DNA of 64,000 bases from contig JBMNJO010000001.1 of NCBI GenBank assembly GCA_050951725.1, forward strand, positions 806,001 to 870,000, written 5' to 3'. The position numbers and the translations under genes were made by a program. How positions within the stretch are numbered: the first letter of the stretch is position 1; each line of letters opens with the position of its first letter. This document shows positions 52,084-60,444 of this stretch, piece after piece. The DNA is from DTU052 sp050951725 (lineage in GTDB: Bacteria; Bacillota; Syntrophomonadia; Syntrophomonadales; DTU052). The notes beneath the pieces were generated by a model, which searched no databases, was not told where the DNA came from, and saw only the letters and a list, made by a program, of their open reading frames with translations.

Positions 52084-52548
52084 TTACTTCCAGTATTCCA
52101 ACTTCTTGTCGAGATAGGCCTTGTAGGCTTTCAGTTCCTCGTTTACTTTGAACAAAAGCCTCTCAATGTCGATCTTACTCAGACTAAGCTGGTCGGGTTC
52201 AACTATCTCCACCTTGCGGAATTCTTCTTTCATGATGAAATGGACCGCATCTTCAATGCTGTCAGCGGTAAACTCGATCCAAACCGGAGCATAACCGATG
52301 GTGACACCCCGAATCTCGTCGTAAACGGTATAAACCTCACCGCCCATGATGATATCGTCGATCCGAATACCCTGCACCGGGACGTTGCGGAGCAACGCCA
52401 CCTGCTGGTCCCGGGTCTGTTCCGCGACCTCTTCAACACTCTTTGACTTGAAAGGAAAACGGTTTTGTTTGGCCCAACCTTTGTAGTCAAATCTTACTTT
52501 AAGCTTCAATTTCCCGGACTTCTCTTCCTCATTCAATATGGACCTCAC
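52084..52548 (-). CDS. Hypothetical protein
   Basis: 154 aa, soluble, acidic, with VEEVAEQTRDQQVALLRNVPVQGIRIDDIIMGGEVYTVYDE in the middle and a helical C-terminus (LLFKVNEELKAYKAYLDKKLEYWK). No family recognised. GTG start at 52548 behind GGGAGGG. It lies between cobT-like and larB genes on the same strand, possibly in one operon. Confidence 0.75.
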   Translation of the reverse strand: MRSILNEEEKSGKLKLKVRFDYKGWAKQNRFPFKSKSVEEVAEQTRDQQVALLRNVPVQGIRIDDIIMGGEVYTVYDEIRGVTIGYAPVWIEFTADSIEDAVHFIMKEEFRKVEIVEPDQLSLSKIDIERLLFKVNEELKAYKAYLDKKLEYWK

Positions 52549-52587
52549 ATTATCCCTCCCCCTGTCAAATACTTCCGAGATTTGACT

Positions 52588-53487
52588 CTAATTCTCTTTC
52601 TCATGGTTCAAATCCTGCCGAAACCTGAAATCATTCGCCATTTCGAGTACAAATAAGCCCAAACCGGCAGCCAGTCCTTCTCCGTAACCCAGGTTGAGGT
52701 CAAATAACGGTGACAGTCCCAGCTTATTCAATACCCGCTGGTGAGCTTTTTCCCGGGTCAGGGTTGATGGTATCAAAACCCGCACACACCTCTCATCAAC
52801 CTGGCTGGCTAACAGAGCAGCGACCGCAGACACATAACCGTCCAGCATCACTGGTATATTTAACCGGCTAGCGCATAGGATGGCTCCCGCCATGGCAATG
52901 ATCTCTGAACTCCCAACCTCCTCCATCAGGGTCATCAAATCCCGGGGGAGGTCCCTAATGCGGAGGTTAATCCTCGTCACCAGATCCAGCCGCTGGGCAT
53001 ACAGGTCGCCGGTCGCATCTGATCCCCAGCCTACCACCATTGAAGGGGGCAGTCCCAGGAGTACACTGGTGAGCGCGTAAGCTGACAGGGTATTACCAAC
53101 GCCGATCTCACCCAGACCAAGGGCCTGCTTGCCCTGTCCAACCATTATTCTCACGGTGGCTTCCCCGGCTTGCAAAGACTTCTCCACCTGTTCGCGATTA
53201 AGGGCGGGACCTGACAGCATATTCCCCGTTCCCTGCACCACTTTCAGATCCGAAATCAACCGCTCCGGTTCCACGGGGACGTCCCGGGCCAGTCCAACAT
53301 CAATCACCCATTCTTCCCGGTTTAGCCGCTGCATCAACCGGGCAGTAAAAGAACGACTGGTCAGATGTTTGACGGCAATGATCCAGGAACTCAGTGGTTC
53401 ATAGGAGCTCAGTCTTTCGCAGGATACACCGTTATCTCCCGCAAAAACCAGCAGGGCATAATCAAGCGGCCCCGGTGGTATGTTCAA
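52588..53487 (-). CDS. cobT: CobT-family phosphoribosyltransferase, 5' end disrupted
   Basis: Resembles nicotinate-nucleotide:DMB phosphoribosyltransferase: VFAGDNGVS, LGEIGVGNTLSAYALTSVL, EIIAMAGAILCASRLNIPVMLDGYVSAVAALL, and LGLSPLFDLNLGYGEGLAAGLGL with the presumed catalytic Glu. The listed TTG start has no ribosome site. Upstream DNA in this frame encodes GSLGNIRSLQAKLDLLN, the normal beginning, preceded in another frame by SKPP; one extra T at about 53533 separates them. The expected start near 53548 is ATC after AGGAG. Either the 5' end is decayed or the consensus is wrong. Confidence 0.8.
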   Translation of the reverse strand: MNIPPGPLDYALLVFAGDNGVSCERLSSYEPLSSWIIAVKHLTSRSFTARLMQRLNREEWVIDVGLARDVPVEPERLISDLKVVQGTGNMLSGPALNREQVEKSLQAGEATVRIMVGQGKQALGLGEIGVGNTLSAYALTSVLLGLPPSMVVGWGSDATGDLYAQRLDLVTRINLRIRDLPRDLMTLMEEVGSSEIIAMAGAILCASRLNIPVMLDGYVSAVAALLASQVDERCVRVLIPSTLTREKAHQRVLNKLGLSPLFDLNLGYGEGLAAGLGLFVLEMANDFRFRQDLNHEKEN

Positions 53488-53640
53488 CAGATCGAGTTTC
53501 GCCTGCAGAGAGCGGATATTTCCTAACGAACCATGGCGGTTTACTGATTTTCAGCTCCTAAAATGATTACGTCCATAACATGTCTTATCCTACAGTTGCT
53601 TGAAAAAAGTTTCAGCGTACGCGGGCAACCGCTTACTGCC

Positions 53641-54375
53641 TTAATGCCTGGTATTCGACCTGCCTCGTTCTGCCTGACGTTTCATGAGCTCCACCTCACG
53701 TTTGGTTAGGAAACGGTATTTTCCCTCCGGTACAGCCTTGAGGTCCAAAGGACCATACCTGGTTCTCGTCAATTTCACCACCGGGTTTCCCACCTCGGCC
53801 AGCATCCGCTTGATCTGGCGTTTGCGGCCCTCGTGAAGCTCTATCTCCAGCAGGGTCTCCCGGGCTGACTGCTTCAGCACCTTAACCCGAGCAGGAAGAG
53901 TCCGCTCTCCATCCAATAGGATACCCTGCTCAAGCCGCTTTATTGCATCCCGGCTCACCATACCCTTACACCAGGCGTGATACACCTTGGCCATTTGATA
54001 GCGGGGGTGGCTCATCAGGTTGGCAAACTCCCCATCGTTGGTAAGCAGCAGCAGTCCCCGGGTGTCATAATCCAGGCGGCCCACGGGAAAGATCCGCTCT
54101 TTCACATCCGGCAGGAGATCAAGCACCGTATCCCGGCCACGGTCATCCGTTACGCTCGATAGGTAACCGGCGGGTTTATTAAGCAGAATATAAACCTTCT
54201 TTTCCAGGCGGATCGGGATCCCGCGAACACTTATAATGTCAGAAGCGGGATCAATTACGGTGGCCAGCTCGGTTACCACCTGGCCATTCACCTTAACCAA
54301 TCCCTGTTTTATCAACTCTTCAGATTTTCGCCGGGAGCTTATCCCCGCCTGCGCCAAAGCCCGGGCCAGTCTCGT
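53641..54375 (-). CDS. rluB: Pseudouridine synthase, RluB/RsuA family
   Basis: 23S rRNA pseudouridine synthase. S4 domain (AGISSRRKSEELIKQGLVKVNG), then catalytic GRLDYDTRGLLLLTNDG with the essential Asp, and the KRMLAEVGNPVVKLTRTRYGPL end. The first canonical start (TTG 54357) removes the strand that begins the S4 domain. The same frame upstream reads RLARALAQAGI, so the natural start is the codon at 54375, which is ACG, 8 nt after AGAAGG. The protein would be 244 aa. An ACG start or a T-to-C difference explains this. Confidence 0.93.
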   Translation of the reverse strand, partial: TRLARALAQAGISSRRKSEELIKQGLVKVNGQVVTELATVIDPASDIISVRGIPIRLEKKVYILLNKPAGYLSSVTDDRGRDTVLDLLPDVKERIFPVGRLDYDTRGLLLLTNDGEFANLMSHPRYQMAKVYHAWCKGMVSRDAIKRLEQGILLDGERTLPARVKVLKQSARETLLEIELHEGRKRQIKRMLAEVGNPVVKLTRTRYGPLDLKAVPEGKYRFLTKREVELMKRQAERGRSNTRH

Positions 54376-54466
54376 CTTTCGTACCTTCTTTCCCCGCAGT
54401 CTAAGTCTTCAACACTATTCGATACTACTGATAGTTTTCCTCTTTATTCCGCAAACCAAACAAAAA

Positions 54467-54557
54467 GGGGGTCAGGCCTTTACTATTTCACTTGCATCAT
54501 GGGGACAGTCCCCATGATGCACATGATGCAAGTGAAATAGTAAAAGGCCTGACCCCC
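54467..54557. repeat. 91-bp compound palindrome
   Basis: A 34/35-bp inverted repeat (54467-54500 with 54523-54557; ends GGGGGTCAGGCC and GGCCTGACCCCC) enclosing a separate perfect 27-bp palindrome GCATCATGGGGAC-A-GTCCCCATGATGC (54494-54520). The inner unit matches 37658-37684 with paired changes. It lies between spmB and rluB. The whole can fold as one long hairpin or a cruciform. Confidence 0.85.
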
Positions 54558-54560
54558 ATT

Positions 54561-55097
54561 TCATCGGAAAAGGGCGTTGCAGATGTAGATGGAGGTTATG
54601 AGTCCGGTGATGTCGGCCAATAGGCCGGTTGCTATGGAATACCGGTACTTCGATACGCCTACTGATCCAAAATAGACGGTCAGTACATAAAAGGTAGTAT
54701 CAGTTGATCCTTGCATGACGCTGGCCAGCCGGCCGATGAAGGAATCGGGGCCAAAGGTTTTCATCAGTTCCGTAGCCATACCCAGGACCCCGTTACCTGA
54801 CAAAGGGCGCATGAAAGCCAGAGGAAGGACTTCTGCTGGCGCTCCCAGTCTCACGAGCAGCGGCTCGCACGCCTGACTGAGCACGTCCAGCGCCCCGGAG
54901 GCGCGGAAAACAGAGATGGCCACCAACATCCCCACCAGGAACGGGATAATCTTTACCCCGACCGAGAAACCCTCCTCCGCACCCTCAACAAAAGCCTCAT
55001 AGACAGGTACCTTTCTCAGTATTCCCCACAGTGGTACCGCAAACAACAACACCGGTATAGCCCAACGTGATACAGCATCCAGAATAGATAACAACAT
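54561..55097 (-). CDS. spmB: Spore maturation protein B
   Basis: A 178-aa polytopic membrane protein of the nucleoside-recognition/spore-maturation group, required in B. subtilis for full spore core dehydration. Conserved FVEGAEEGFSVGVKIIPFLVGMLVAISVFRASG near 35-70 and MRPLSGNGVLGMATELMKTFGPDSFIGRLASVMQGSTDTTFYVL. It follows spmA by two bases. Confidence 0.93.
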   Translation of the reverse strand: MLLSILDAVSRWAIPVLLFAVPLWGILRKVPVYEAFVEGAEEGFSVGVKIIPFLVGMLVAISVFRASGALDVLSQACEPLLVRLGAPAEVLPLAFMRPLSGNGVLGMATELMKTFGPDSFIGRLASVMQGSTDTTFYVLTVYFGSVGVSKYRYSIATGLLADITGLITSIYICNALFR

Positions 55098-55099
55098 GG

Positions 55100-55690
55100 C
55101 TAGATCATCCTGCGGCGGTTAGCCCGGCGAAACATGTAATCCGCCACAATCGCCAGAGTCATTGAACAACAGGTGGCAAAGATGGTGGCGCCAACAATCT
55201 CGGTGGGATTCGCAGAGTTGAAGTTAACCCTCACCGCTATTATGGTTGCGGGAATCAAAGTAATGCACGAGGTATTGAGGGCGAGGAAGGTACACATAGC
55301 CTCGGAGGCTTCTTTACGACCGCTATTAAGCTTCTGCATCTCCTGCATGGCCTTCAACCCGAAAGGGGTGGCAGCCGAACCCAACCCCAGGATATTTGCA
55401 GAGAGGTTCATAATGATAGCGCCAAGCGCGGGATGGTCCGAAGGAATAGAAGGGAAAAGCTTGACCATAATAGGCCGGACAAGACGGGAAAGGGCTTCAA
55501 TCAGCCCCGCCTTTTCTCCAATGCGCATTATACCCAGCCACAAGCACATGATCCCAATGAGGCTGATGCAGATCTGCACCGCATCATTGGCCGACTTTAG
55601 CGCCGCCTGGGTGACTACCTCAATATTTCCATTCAGGGCCGCCACCACAATTCCAGACAACAGCAAGGCCAGCCATATATAGTTCAGCAT
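55100..55690 (-). CDS. spmA: Spore maturation protein A
   Basis: A 196-aa polytopic membrane protein paired with SpmB. Conserved: MLNYIWLALLLSGIVVAALNG at the N-terminus, GIMCLWLGIMRIGEKAGLIEALSRLVRPIMVKLFPSIP, and ANILGLGSAATPFGLKAMQEMQKLN. ATG at 55690. Located in the order ytfJ-spmA-spmB-rluB. Confidence 0.94.
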   Translation of the reverse strand: MLNYIWLALLLSGIVVAALNGNIEVVTQAALKSANDAVQICISLIGIMCLWLGIMRIGEKAGLIEALSRLVRPIMVKLFPSIPSDHPALGAIIMNLSANILGLGSAATPFGLKAMQEMQKLNSGRKEASEAMCTFLALNTSCITLIPATIIAVRVNFNSANPTEIVGATIFATCCSMTLAIVADYMFRRANRRRMI

Positions 55691-55744
55691 AAATTTCCCC
55701 CCATAGCCTTTTTCTGCAAATTATGAGGGGAAGTCCAAAATTAG

Positions 55745-55764
55745 AACCCCTTTAAAACGGGGTT
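55745..55764 (-). terminator. Hairpin between ytfJ and spmA
   Basis: AACCCC-N8-GGGGTT; on the minus strand followed by CTAATTTTGG. Possible partial terminator after ytfJ. Confidence 0.45.
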
Positions 55765-55802
55765 AATCGCAAGTAACCCTTCGTTGGGTACAGCGAATGG
55801 TT

Positions 55803-56213
55803 TTAGGAAACCGGCGCTTCTTTTTCCCGGCCCTTTACCAGGGTTTCAATTTTCTCCAGGATCTGGGGGGTAAGATCGACCACCCGTTCGGCTAGTTGAT
55901 TGCCTTTTACAGTCAGAAGGCGAACATCATCCTTTACGATCAGGAACCCAACTGGTTTGACCGATACCCCGGCACCGCTGCCGCCGCCAAAGGGTAGATA
56001 TCCATCTCCCTGAGTCTGCGTGACCGCGGTGGTTTCATACTCCCCCCCACCAGCAGCAAAGCCACAGCTGACCTGAGAGATCGGGATAATTACCGTCCCG
56101 GTTTTGGTTTCCACCGCATCTCCCACAACGGTGTTTACATCTATCATCTGTTTGATGCTTTCCATAGCGGTCTTCATTAGATTCTCAATCGGATGACCAC
56201 TGGCGTTTTCCAA
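55803..56213 (-). CDS. ytfJ: Sporulation protein YtfJ/GerW
   Basis: A 136-aa protein starting MENASGHPIENLMKTAMESIKQMIDVNTVVGDAVE, then GTVIIPISQVSCGFAAGGGEYE, GSGAGVSVKPVGFLIV, the GerW/YtfJ signature; in B. subtilis it helps germination. TTG start with AAGGAGG at 8 nt. First gene of the ytfJ-spmA-spmB unit. The DUF2953 gene that precedes ytfJ in many genomes lies further upstream here on the same strand (57154). Confidence 0.92.
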   Translation of the reverse strand: MENASGHPIENLMKTAMESIKQMIDVNTVVGDAVETKTGTVIIPISQVSCGFAAGGGEYETTAVTQTQGDGYLPFGGGSGAGVSVKPVGFLIVKDDVRLLTVKGNQLAERVVDLTPQILEKIETLVKGREKEAPVS

Positions 56214-56546
56214 GGAAACTGCCTCCTTTATTACGAATCAGATAATTATAATATGAGCCTTTTATCCCGCCAATATGCAGGGGTATTTCGAGGACATCAT
56301 GCATCAGATGGAAGCAGACTGTCACCGCACATTCTGATGGCTAATGGACCCGATGCTCCCTTACCGTGATTTTTCACATACTTGAACACAATTGTCATAA
56401 AGCCCCTGACCTCTGTCCCAAAAAGAACGTTCCTTGTTGGGTCATATACTGTATACTGAACAGAGGGGATGTTTCCTTCGGAAGCAAGTACATAACGCTG
56501 CGGTTCTTGCTTTCATCCAACCGCCCGCGAAAATTTGGAGGAACCA
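56214..56546. other. Intergenic region upstream of the ECF sigma factor
   Basis: No gene seen. It holds divergent control regions for ytfJ and the sigma factor. A dyad CATCAGA (56302-56308) with TCTGATG (56333-56339) and two TATACT boxes (within ATATACTGTATACTG, about 56445-56460) are the only features; no clear ECF-type GAAC/CGTC promoter. Confidence 0.4.
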
Positions 56547-57113
56547 ATGTCCACTCCTGATGAGGTATTAGCTACCCGGACGCTGAATGGCGATATGGAT
56601 GCCTTTGAGGCGCTGCTGGTCCGTCACCAAAATATGGTGTTTAAGGCAGCCTACCGTATGATGGGGCAGAGAGAAGAGGCCGAAGATGTGGTCCAGGAAG
56701 TTTTCGTAACCATATACAGCAAGATGTATCAGTTTGACCCCCAGAAGAAGTTTTCCTCCTGGCTGTACCGCATTACCCTTAACACCTGTATCAGCAGGCT
56801 GCGGAGCAAGAAGAATATGGTCCTCAGCCCCTTTGATGAATCAGCTTTTGGACCTGCCTACCGACCGGAGAACAGGGATAACCCCCTTACCGTTCTGGAA
56901 CAGAAAGAGTTAAGACAACGTATATGGAACGCACTGGCCCAATTACCTGAGAACTACCGGGTAATTCTGATCCTGCGTTACCAGATGGACCTCAACAACC
57001 AGGAGATTGCGGACACTCTCGGGATTAAGAAGGACAACGTAGAGGTTAGAATGCATCGCGCCCGCAAGGCCTTACGGCAACAGTTGCTAAAATCAGGGGT
57101 AAGCGCCAAGTAA
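56547..57113 (+). CDS. RNA polymerase ECF-type sigma factor
   Basis: A 188-aa extracytoplasmic-function sigma factor. Region 2 (DAFEALLVRHQNMVFKAAYRMMGQREEAEDVVQEVFVTIY, about 13-52) and region 4 (LAQLPENYRVILILRYQMDLNNQEIADTLGIKKDNVEVRMHRARKALR) are intact. ATG 56547 with GGAGG at 5 nt. No anti-sigma gene is adjacent: the next gene is convergent. It may belong to the SigW/RpoE-like broad group. Target promoters unknown. Confidence 0.93.
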   Translation: MSTPDEVLATRTLNGDMDAFEALLVRHQNMVFKAAYRMMGQREEAEDVVQEVFVTIYSKMYQFDPQKKFSSWLYRITLNTCISRLRSKKNMVLSPFDESAFGPAYRPENRDNPLTVLEQKELRQRIWNALAQLPENYRVILILRYQMDLNNQEIADTLGIKKDNVEVRMHRARKALRQQLLKSGVSAK

Positions 57114-57153
57114 GACTCTGGCGATATATACACCACTACCTGATGTTTTTCCA

Positions 57154-57837
57154 CTAAGCCGCAGGACTCTCCTGCACCCGCCCCGACGCTCCCGAAGATG
57201 CATTCCGGCGGAACAAGACATACACCACCGGCATTATAACCAACAGGAACGCCAGCCGAAACAAGGCCTCACAGTGGAAGGTACTCTCCATCTTTCTACT
57301 GCCGAAATCAGGAACCACCTCAATCCGCGGCTTATGCAGCCTGCTCAGGCAGGACACCAAAGCCAGCATCCATCCCTTGAAACTCCACAGGGCACCAGTT
57401 GCCAGAGCAGTATACATAGCATCGTCCAGTCCCATCACCGTCCGCCAATTGAGACACTTTATATTGACAGTTGATCTCATCATCCGGGACAGCCAGCGGC
57501 GATTCTTGATTTCCCGGCGCAGTATCAGACCCTGTCTCAGCCGCCAGCGGATATCCGGTGATGCCATACTGCGCCAGCCTTCAGCCAGACGCTTCCCCCG
57601 GGCGGCTTCCTCCGTCTGCTTCCACCCCACAGCAGGTTCGCCGCGGTCCAGCCCCGTTTTCAAATCTCTTAAAGTGAACTCTCTTCTTAGAAGTCGTCGC
57701 AGCAGCATGACCTCAATATGTAAGCCGCTGTTTTCCGCCCCGACCCTGACTTCCACGATCACCCTGATGTTTACCAGCAGCAGGATGAAAAGAAAAAGAG
57801 CAAAGCCAATTACCACCCACTTAACCAATTGCTTCAC
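57154..57837 (-). CDS. DUF2953 membrane protein (YtfI-like)
   Basis: A 227-aa protein with an N-terminal membrane helix (VIGFALFLFILLLVNIRVIVEVRVG), central KCLNWRTVMGLDDAMYTALATGALWSFKG segment diagnostic of DUF2953, and a C-terminal helix (LAFLLVIMPVVYVLF). B. subtilis YtfI precedes ytfJ. Here the ECF gene lies between them in the opposite orientation, so the pair is interrupted. GTG start at 57837. Confidence 0.82.
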   Translation of the reverse strand: MKQLVKWVVIGFALFLFILLLVNIRVIVEVRVGAENSGLHIEVMLLRRLLRREFTLRDLKTGLDRGEPAVGWKQTEEAARGKRLAEGWRSMASPDIRWRLRQGLILRREIKNRRWLSRMMRSTVNIKCLNWRTVMGLDDAMYTALATGALWSFKGWMLALVSCLSRLHKPRIEVVPDFGSRKMESTFHCEALFRLAFLLVIMPVVYVLFRRNASSGASGRVQESPAA

Positions 57838-57952
57838 TCTCGCCTATTTTTTCCTATATTGCCTGATAATCCTGCACGTTATGCACGCCTGACTGGTGTT
57901 TTTGTTACGGCATTGCAGCTGCCAGCGGCTGGTATCCAGAGTTCTTCCCACC

Positions 57953-58553
57953 TTATCGATCGATCCCGGCCACGTAGTTGCGTGTGGTCCGTATGGCACA
58001 TAGTATCTGTTCGTCGATGGACTCTACATCAACCATAATAGCCAGCTTAAGGGAAATCTCCTCCTCCAACTGGTAACCAAACGGAATCTCCAGGTCAAAT
58101 ACACAGAATACCTGGTCATTGCGGCGAATGATGCGCATATGATGGATGACCGCATTCGGCTCATGCTTTTGAACAACTTCGGCCACTATTTCACGCAGGC
58201 TTTTTAGATCACTGCTTTGATCATCGATTGGATCCATATGGGTAACCAGGCGAATACCATGCTTCCGAAGCACCTCCTGTTCAATCCGGTCGGCAATCTC
58301 ATGAGCGTATTCAAATGACAGCGTCACTGGCAGCGCAATATCTATAGTGGCCATCTTCAGTGCCGGGCCGTACTCATGAAGGATAAAGCCATGGGTTTCC
58401 AAGATTTCCGGATACTGCCCGATGATCGGCAAACATCAGCATATGAACCATGATCCCCGCCACGCTTCCCACCATCACATACCGGGTGCGGACAGCAGGA
58501 TTCCCGGTGTTCTTATAGTCCCTGACAAACTGCTTCAATATTAATTCGAACAT
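57953..58553 (-). pseudogene. Cation diffusion facilitator with internal deletion
   Basis: From 58553 (ATG after AAGGA) a frame encodes LILKQFVRDYKNTGNPAVRTRYVMVGSVAGIMVH, the beginning of a CDF transporter. After about 45 codons the 6-helix membrane part is missing and, in another frame, the C-terminal cytoplasmic domain follows (58432-57953; YEILETHGFILHEYGPALKM-type segment, DRIEQEVLRKHGIRLVTHMDPI). The junction is near 58430. It must be non-functional as a transporter; the terminal domain could still be made from an internal start. Confidence 0.82.
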
Positions 58554-58635
58554 ACATTTTTCCTTAACTAGGAATGATACCTCATATTAATTCTTCCTCC
58601 ACTGGTCAGTTCCTTTGAAATTATAAACCACTTAC

Positions 58636-58677
58636 AAAAAAAGCGGACCCGCCATTTCCGGCGTATCTGGCGATCCG
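58636..58677 (-). terminator. Terminator-like hairpin upstream of the broken transporter gene
   Basis: CGGA/TCCG and CGCCA/TGGCG pair around a 13-nt loop; on the minus strand a run of seven T follows. No complete minus-strand gene lies before it, so it may be an attenuator of the transporter leader. I found no NiCo or Mn riboswitch core. Otherwise 58554-58951 is AT-rich and empty. Confidence 0.6.
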
Positions 58678-58892
58678 AATTTCTTAAACTGATATACTGT
58701 GAGCGTTAGAAATAACTCTTAGTTCAATAAACCTCATTTATGGTGAAAATAATTGATAAAATATTTATAGACAGCCACCGCGATTGTGTCTGCGCTGTGT
58801 TTGGGGGCAGCAGAGTAGATTTGGCACCTCAACCAGCTGAATGCGTTCATATTTTGGCCGGTGAAACGTAATTAGCCGCCGCATGGTAACAG

Positions 58893-58913
58893 TTAACATA
58901 ACAGCTGTGTTAA
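58893..58913. promoter_or_regulatory. Dyad upstream of the thioesterase gene
   Basis: TTAACA and TGTTAA separated by 9 nt, about 40 nt before the start codon. Possible operator. Confidence 0.35.
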
Positions 58914-58951
58914 GATGAGATAAATCAAATTTAGAAAGGAATGTATATAAT

Positions 58952-59389
58952 TTGAATACCGTGGCTGAAAACAGAGGCATTGATGAGCAGCTATTCAGTA
59001 ATATTTTGTCAACCGCCCAAAATAATACTGCTTTGCATACCATGGGTATAAAAATTACATATTTGGGACCGGGAACGGCTGGTCTCAAGATGTTTTGTGA
59101 CCATAAATTTTCCAATCATATGGGATCGATACACGGTGCCGTCATTGCCGGACTGATTGATAATGCAATGGGATTATCCATGGAATCGAGTGGCAGAAAA
59201 GGGGTAACCTTGGAGATGAGTCTGAACTACATTGCGCCAGTGCTGGAAAACACTGAGGTTACCGCCGAAGGGCGTGTACTATATGCCGGAAAAAAGACGG
59301 CTGTGATTGAGGCCTCATTATTCACCGATAAAGGCGATCTGGCCGCAAAGGGCAAGGGGACCTTTTATTTACGCCCCGGCACCCTATAG
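58952..59389 (+). CDS. PaaI-type hotdog thioesterase
   Basis: A 145-aa single hotdog protein. The motif NHMGSIHGAVIAGLIDNAMG (about 49-68) corresponds to the HGG-x-D active-site helix of PaaI/YbgC-like thioesterases, and VTLEMSLNYIAPV follows. Substrate unknown, probably an aromatic or medium acyl-CoA. Start TTG 58952 behind AAAGGA at a long spacing; GTG 58961 is possible. It stands alone. Confidence 0.85.
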   Translation: MNTVAENRGIDEQLFSNILSTAQNNTALHTMGIKITYLGPGTAGLKMFCDHKFSNHMGSIHGAVIAGLIDNAMGLSMESSGRKGVTLEMSLNYIAPVLENTEVTAEGRVLYAGKKTAVIEASLFTDKGDLAAKGKGTFYLRPGTL

Positions 59390-59520
59390 CTTGGCTACGG
59401 CAAACAGTTGAAAAAATCCACAGACCGAAAGGTTATGTCGAATAACGTTTTTATTCAAATTCATTTTCTTGGCTGTTTGTTATGGCATCACGCAACAGCC
59501 TCAGCACAGGAGGTTACTTC

Positions 59521-60444
59521 ATGATCATCAGAAAAAGCGGTCACATCAAAAACGGCCTGTATTATCTCTTGCATCCGGAATTCCCCGTCTTTCTTCTCGA
59601 CCGACCGGAACCGGTCATATTTGACGCCGGGTTAAGCTGCGCCGGGAAACTCTACGCCCAGGAGATAAAATCCGTACTTGGTGACCGGCAGCCATCCATA
59701 CTGTTCCTCACCCATTCTCATTGGGACCACTGCGGTTCTGTCTCTACCCTGAAAAAAGCATTTCCAGACATGAAGGTTGCAGCATCTCCTCTGGCTGCAA
59801 AGGTAGTAAAACGACCCAACGCGCTGGCCTTGATTCAAGAGCTTAATAAAGGGGCGGCACACGAGATCCGACTGGTAGTTCCAGGCGTGGAGTCCCTCCT
59901 GGTTAATGAGCCATTCCGTCCATTTGAGGTTGATATCGAACTGCAGGATCAGCAGGTTTTTGATCTGGGCGCCGGCACAACTCTAGAAGTAATGGCAACT
60001 CCGGGCCATACCCAGGATCATCATAGTTTTTACCTGCCCCATGACAAAATCTTAATTGCGGGCGAAGCGGCGGGAGTATATTACGGTCCCCAGACGATTT
60101 CCCCTGAATTCGTCTCTGATTACGATGCCTATGTGTCTTCTCTTCAGCGATTGGCACGTCTTTCTGTAGATATCTACTGTCAGGGGCACTATGCCTGTCT
60201 GGCCGGTGAGGAGGAAATAAAGGCCTATTTTGAGCGATCACTCCGCGAAACGATACGTTTCAAGGAAAGAGTATTTGAACTGCTTGATGAGGAAGAAGGC
60301 TCGATTGAGCGGGTCGTTCAGAGGGTAAAAGCGGAACAGTTTTATGGCAATAAAGAACTCAAACAGCCGGAAGTTACGTATACGCTGAATTTAAGGGCCC
60401 GCGTTAATAATCTGGCAGCAAAAAAGAGGCAGCAATCCGCGTAA
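59521..60444 (+). CDS. Metallo-beta-lactamase-fold hydrolase
   Basis: A 307-aa protein with the zinc motifs LTHSHWDHCG (about 63-72), ATPGHTQDHHSF (about 158-169), and CQGHY near the end, matching the MBL superfamily branch of the quinolone-like/teichoic hydrolases of unknown substrate. ATG at 59521 with AGGAGG at 7 nt; an upstream frame start is not supported. It follows the thioesterase by 130 nt on the same strand. Confidence 0.88.
   Translation: MIIRKSGHIKNGLYYLLHPEFPVFLLDRPEPVIFDAGLSCAGKLYAQEIKSVLGDRQPSILFLTHSHWDHCGSVSTLKKAFPDMKVAASPLAAKVVKRPNALALIQELNKGAAHEIRLVVPGVESLLVNEPFRPFEVDIELQDQQVFDLGAGTTLEVMATPGHTQDHHSFYLPHDKILIAGEAAGVYYGPQTISPEFVSDYDAYVSSLQRLARLSVDIYCQGHYACLAGEEEIKAYFERSLRETIRFKERVFELLDEEEGSIERVVQRVKAEQFYGNKELKQPEVTYTLNLRARVNNLAAKKRQQSA

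Noticed and set aside
58560..58790. NiCo (czcD) or manganese riboswitch before the cation efflux gene
   Set aside because: No characteristic conserved core was seen on the minus strand; only the terminator-like hairpin is present.
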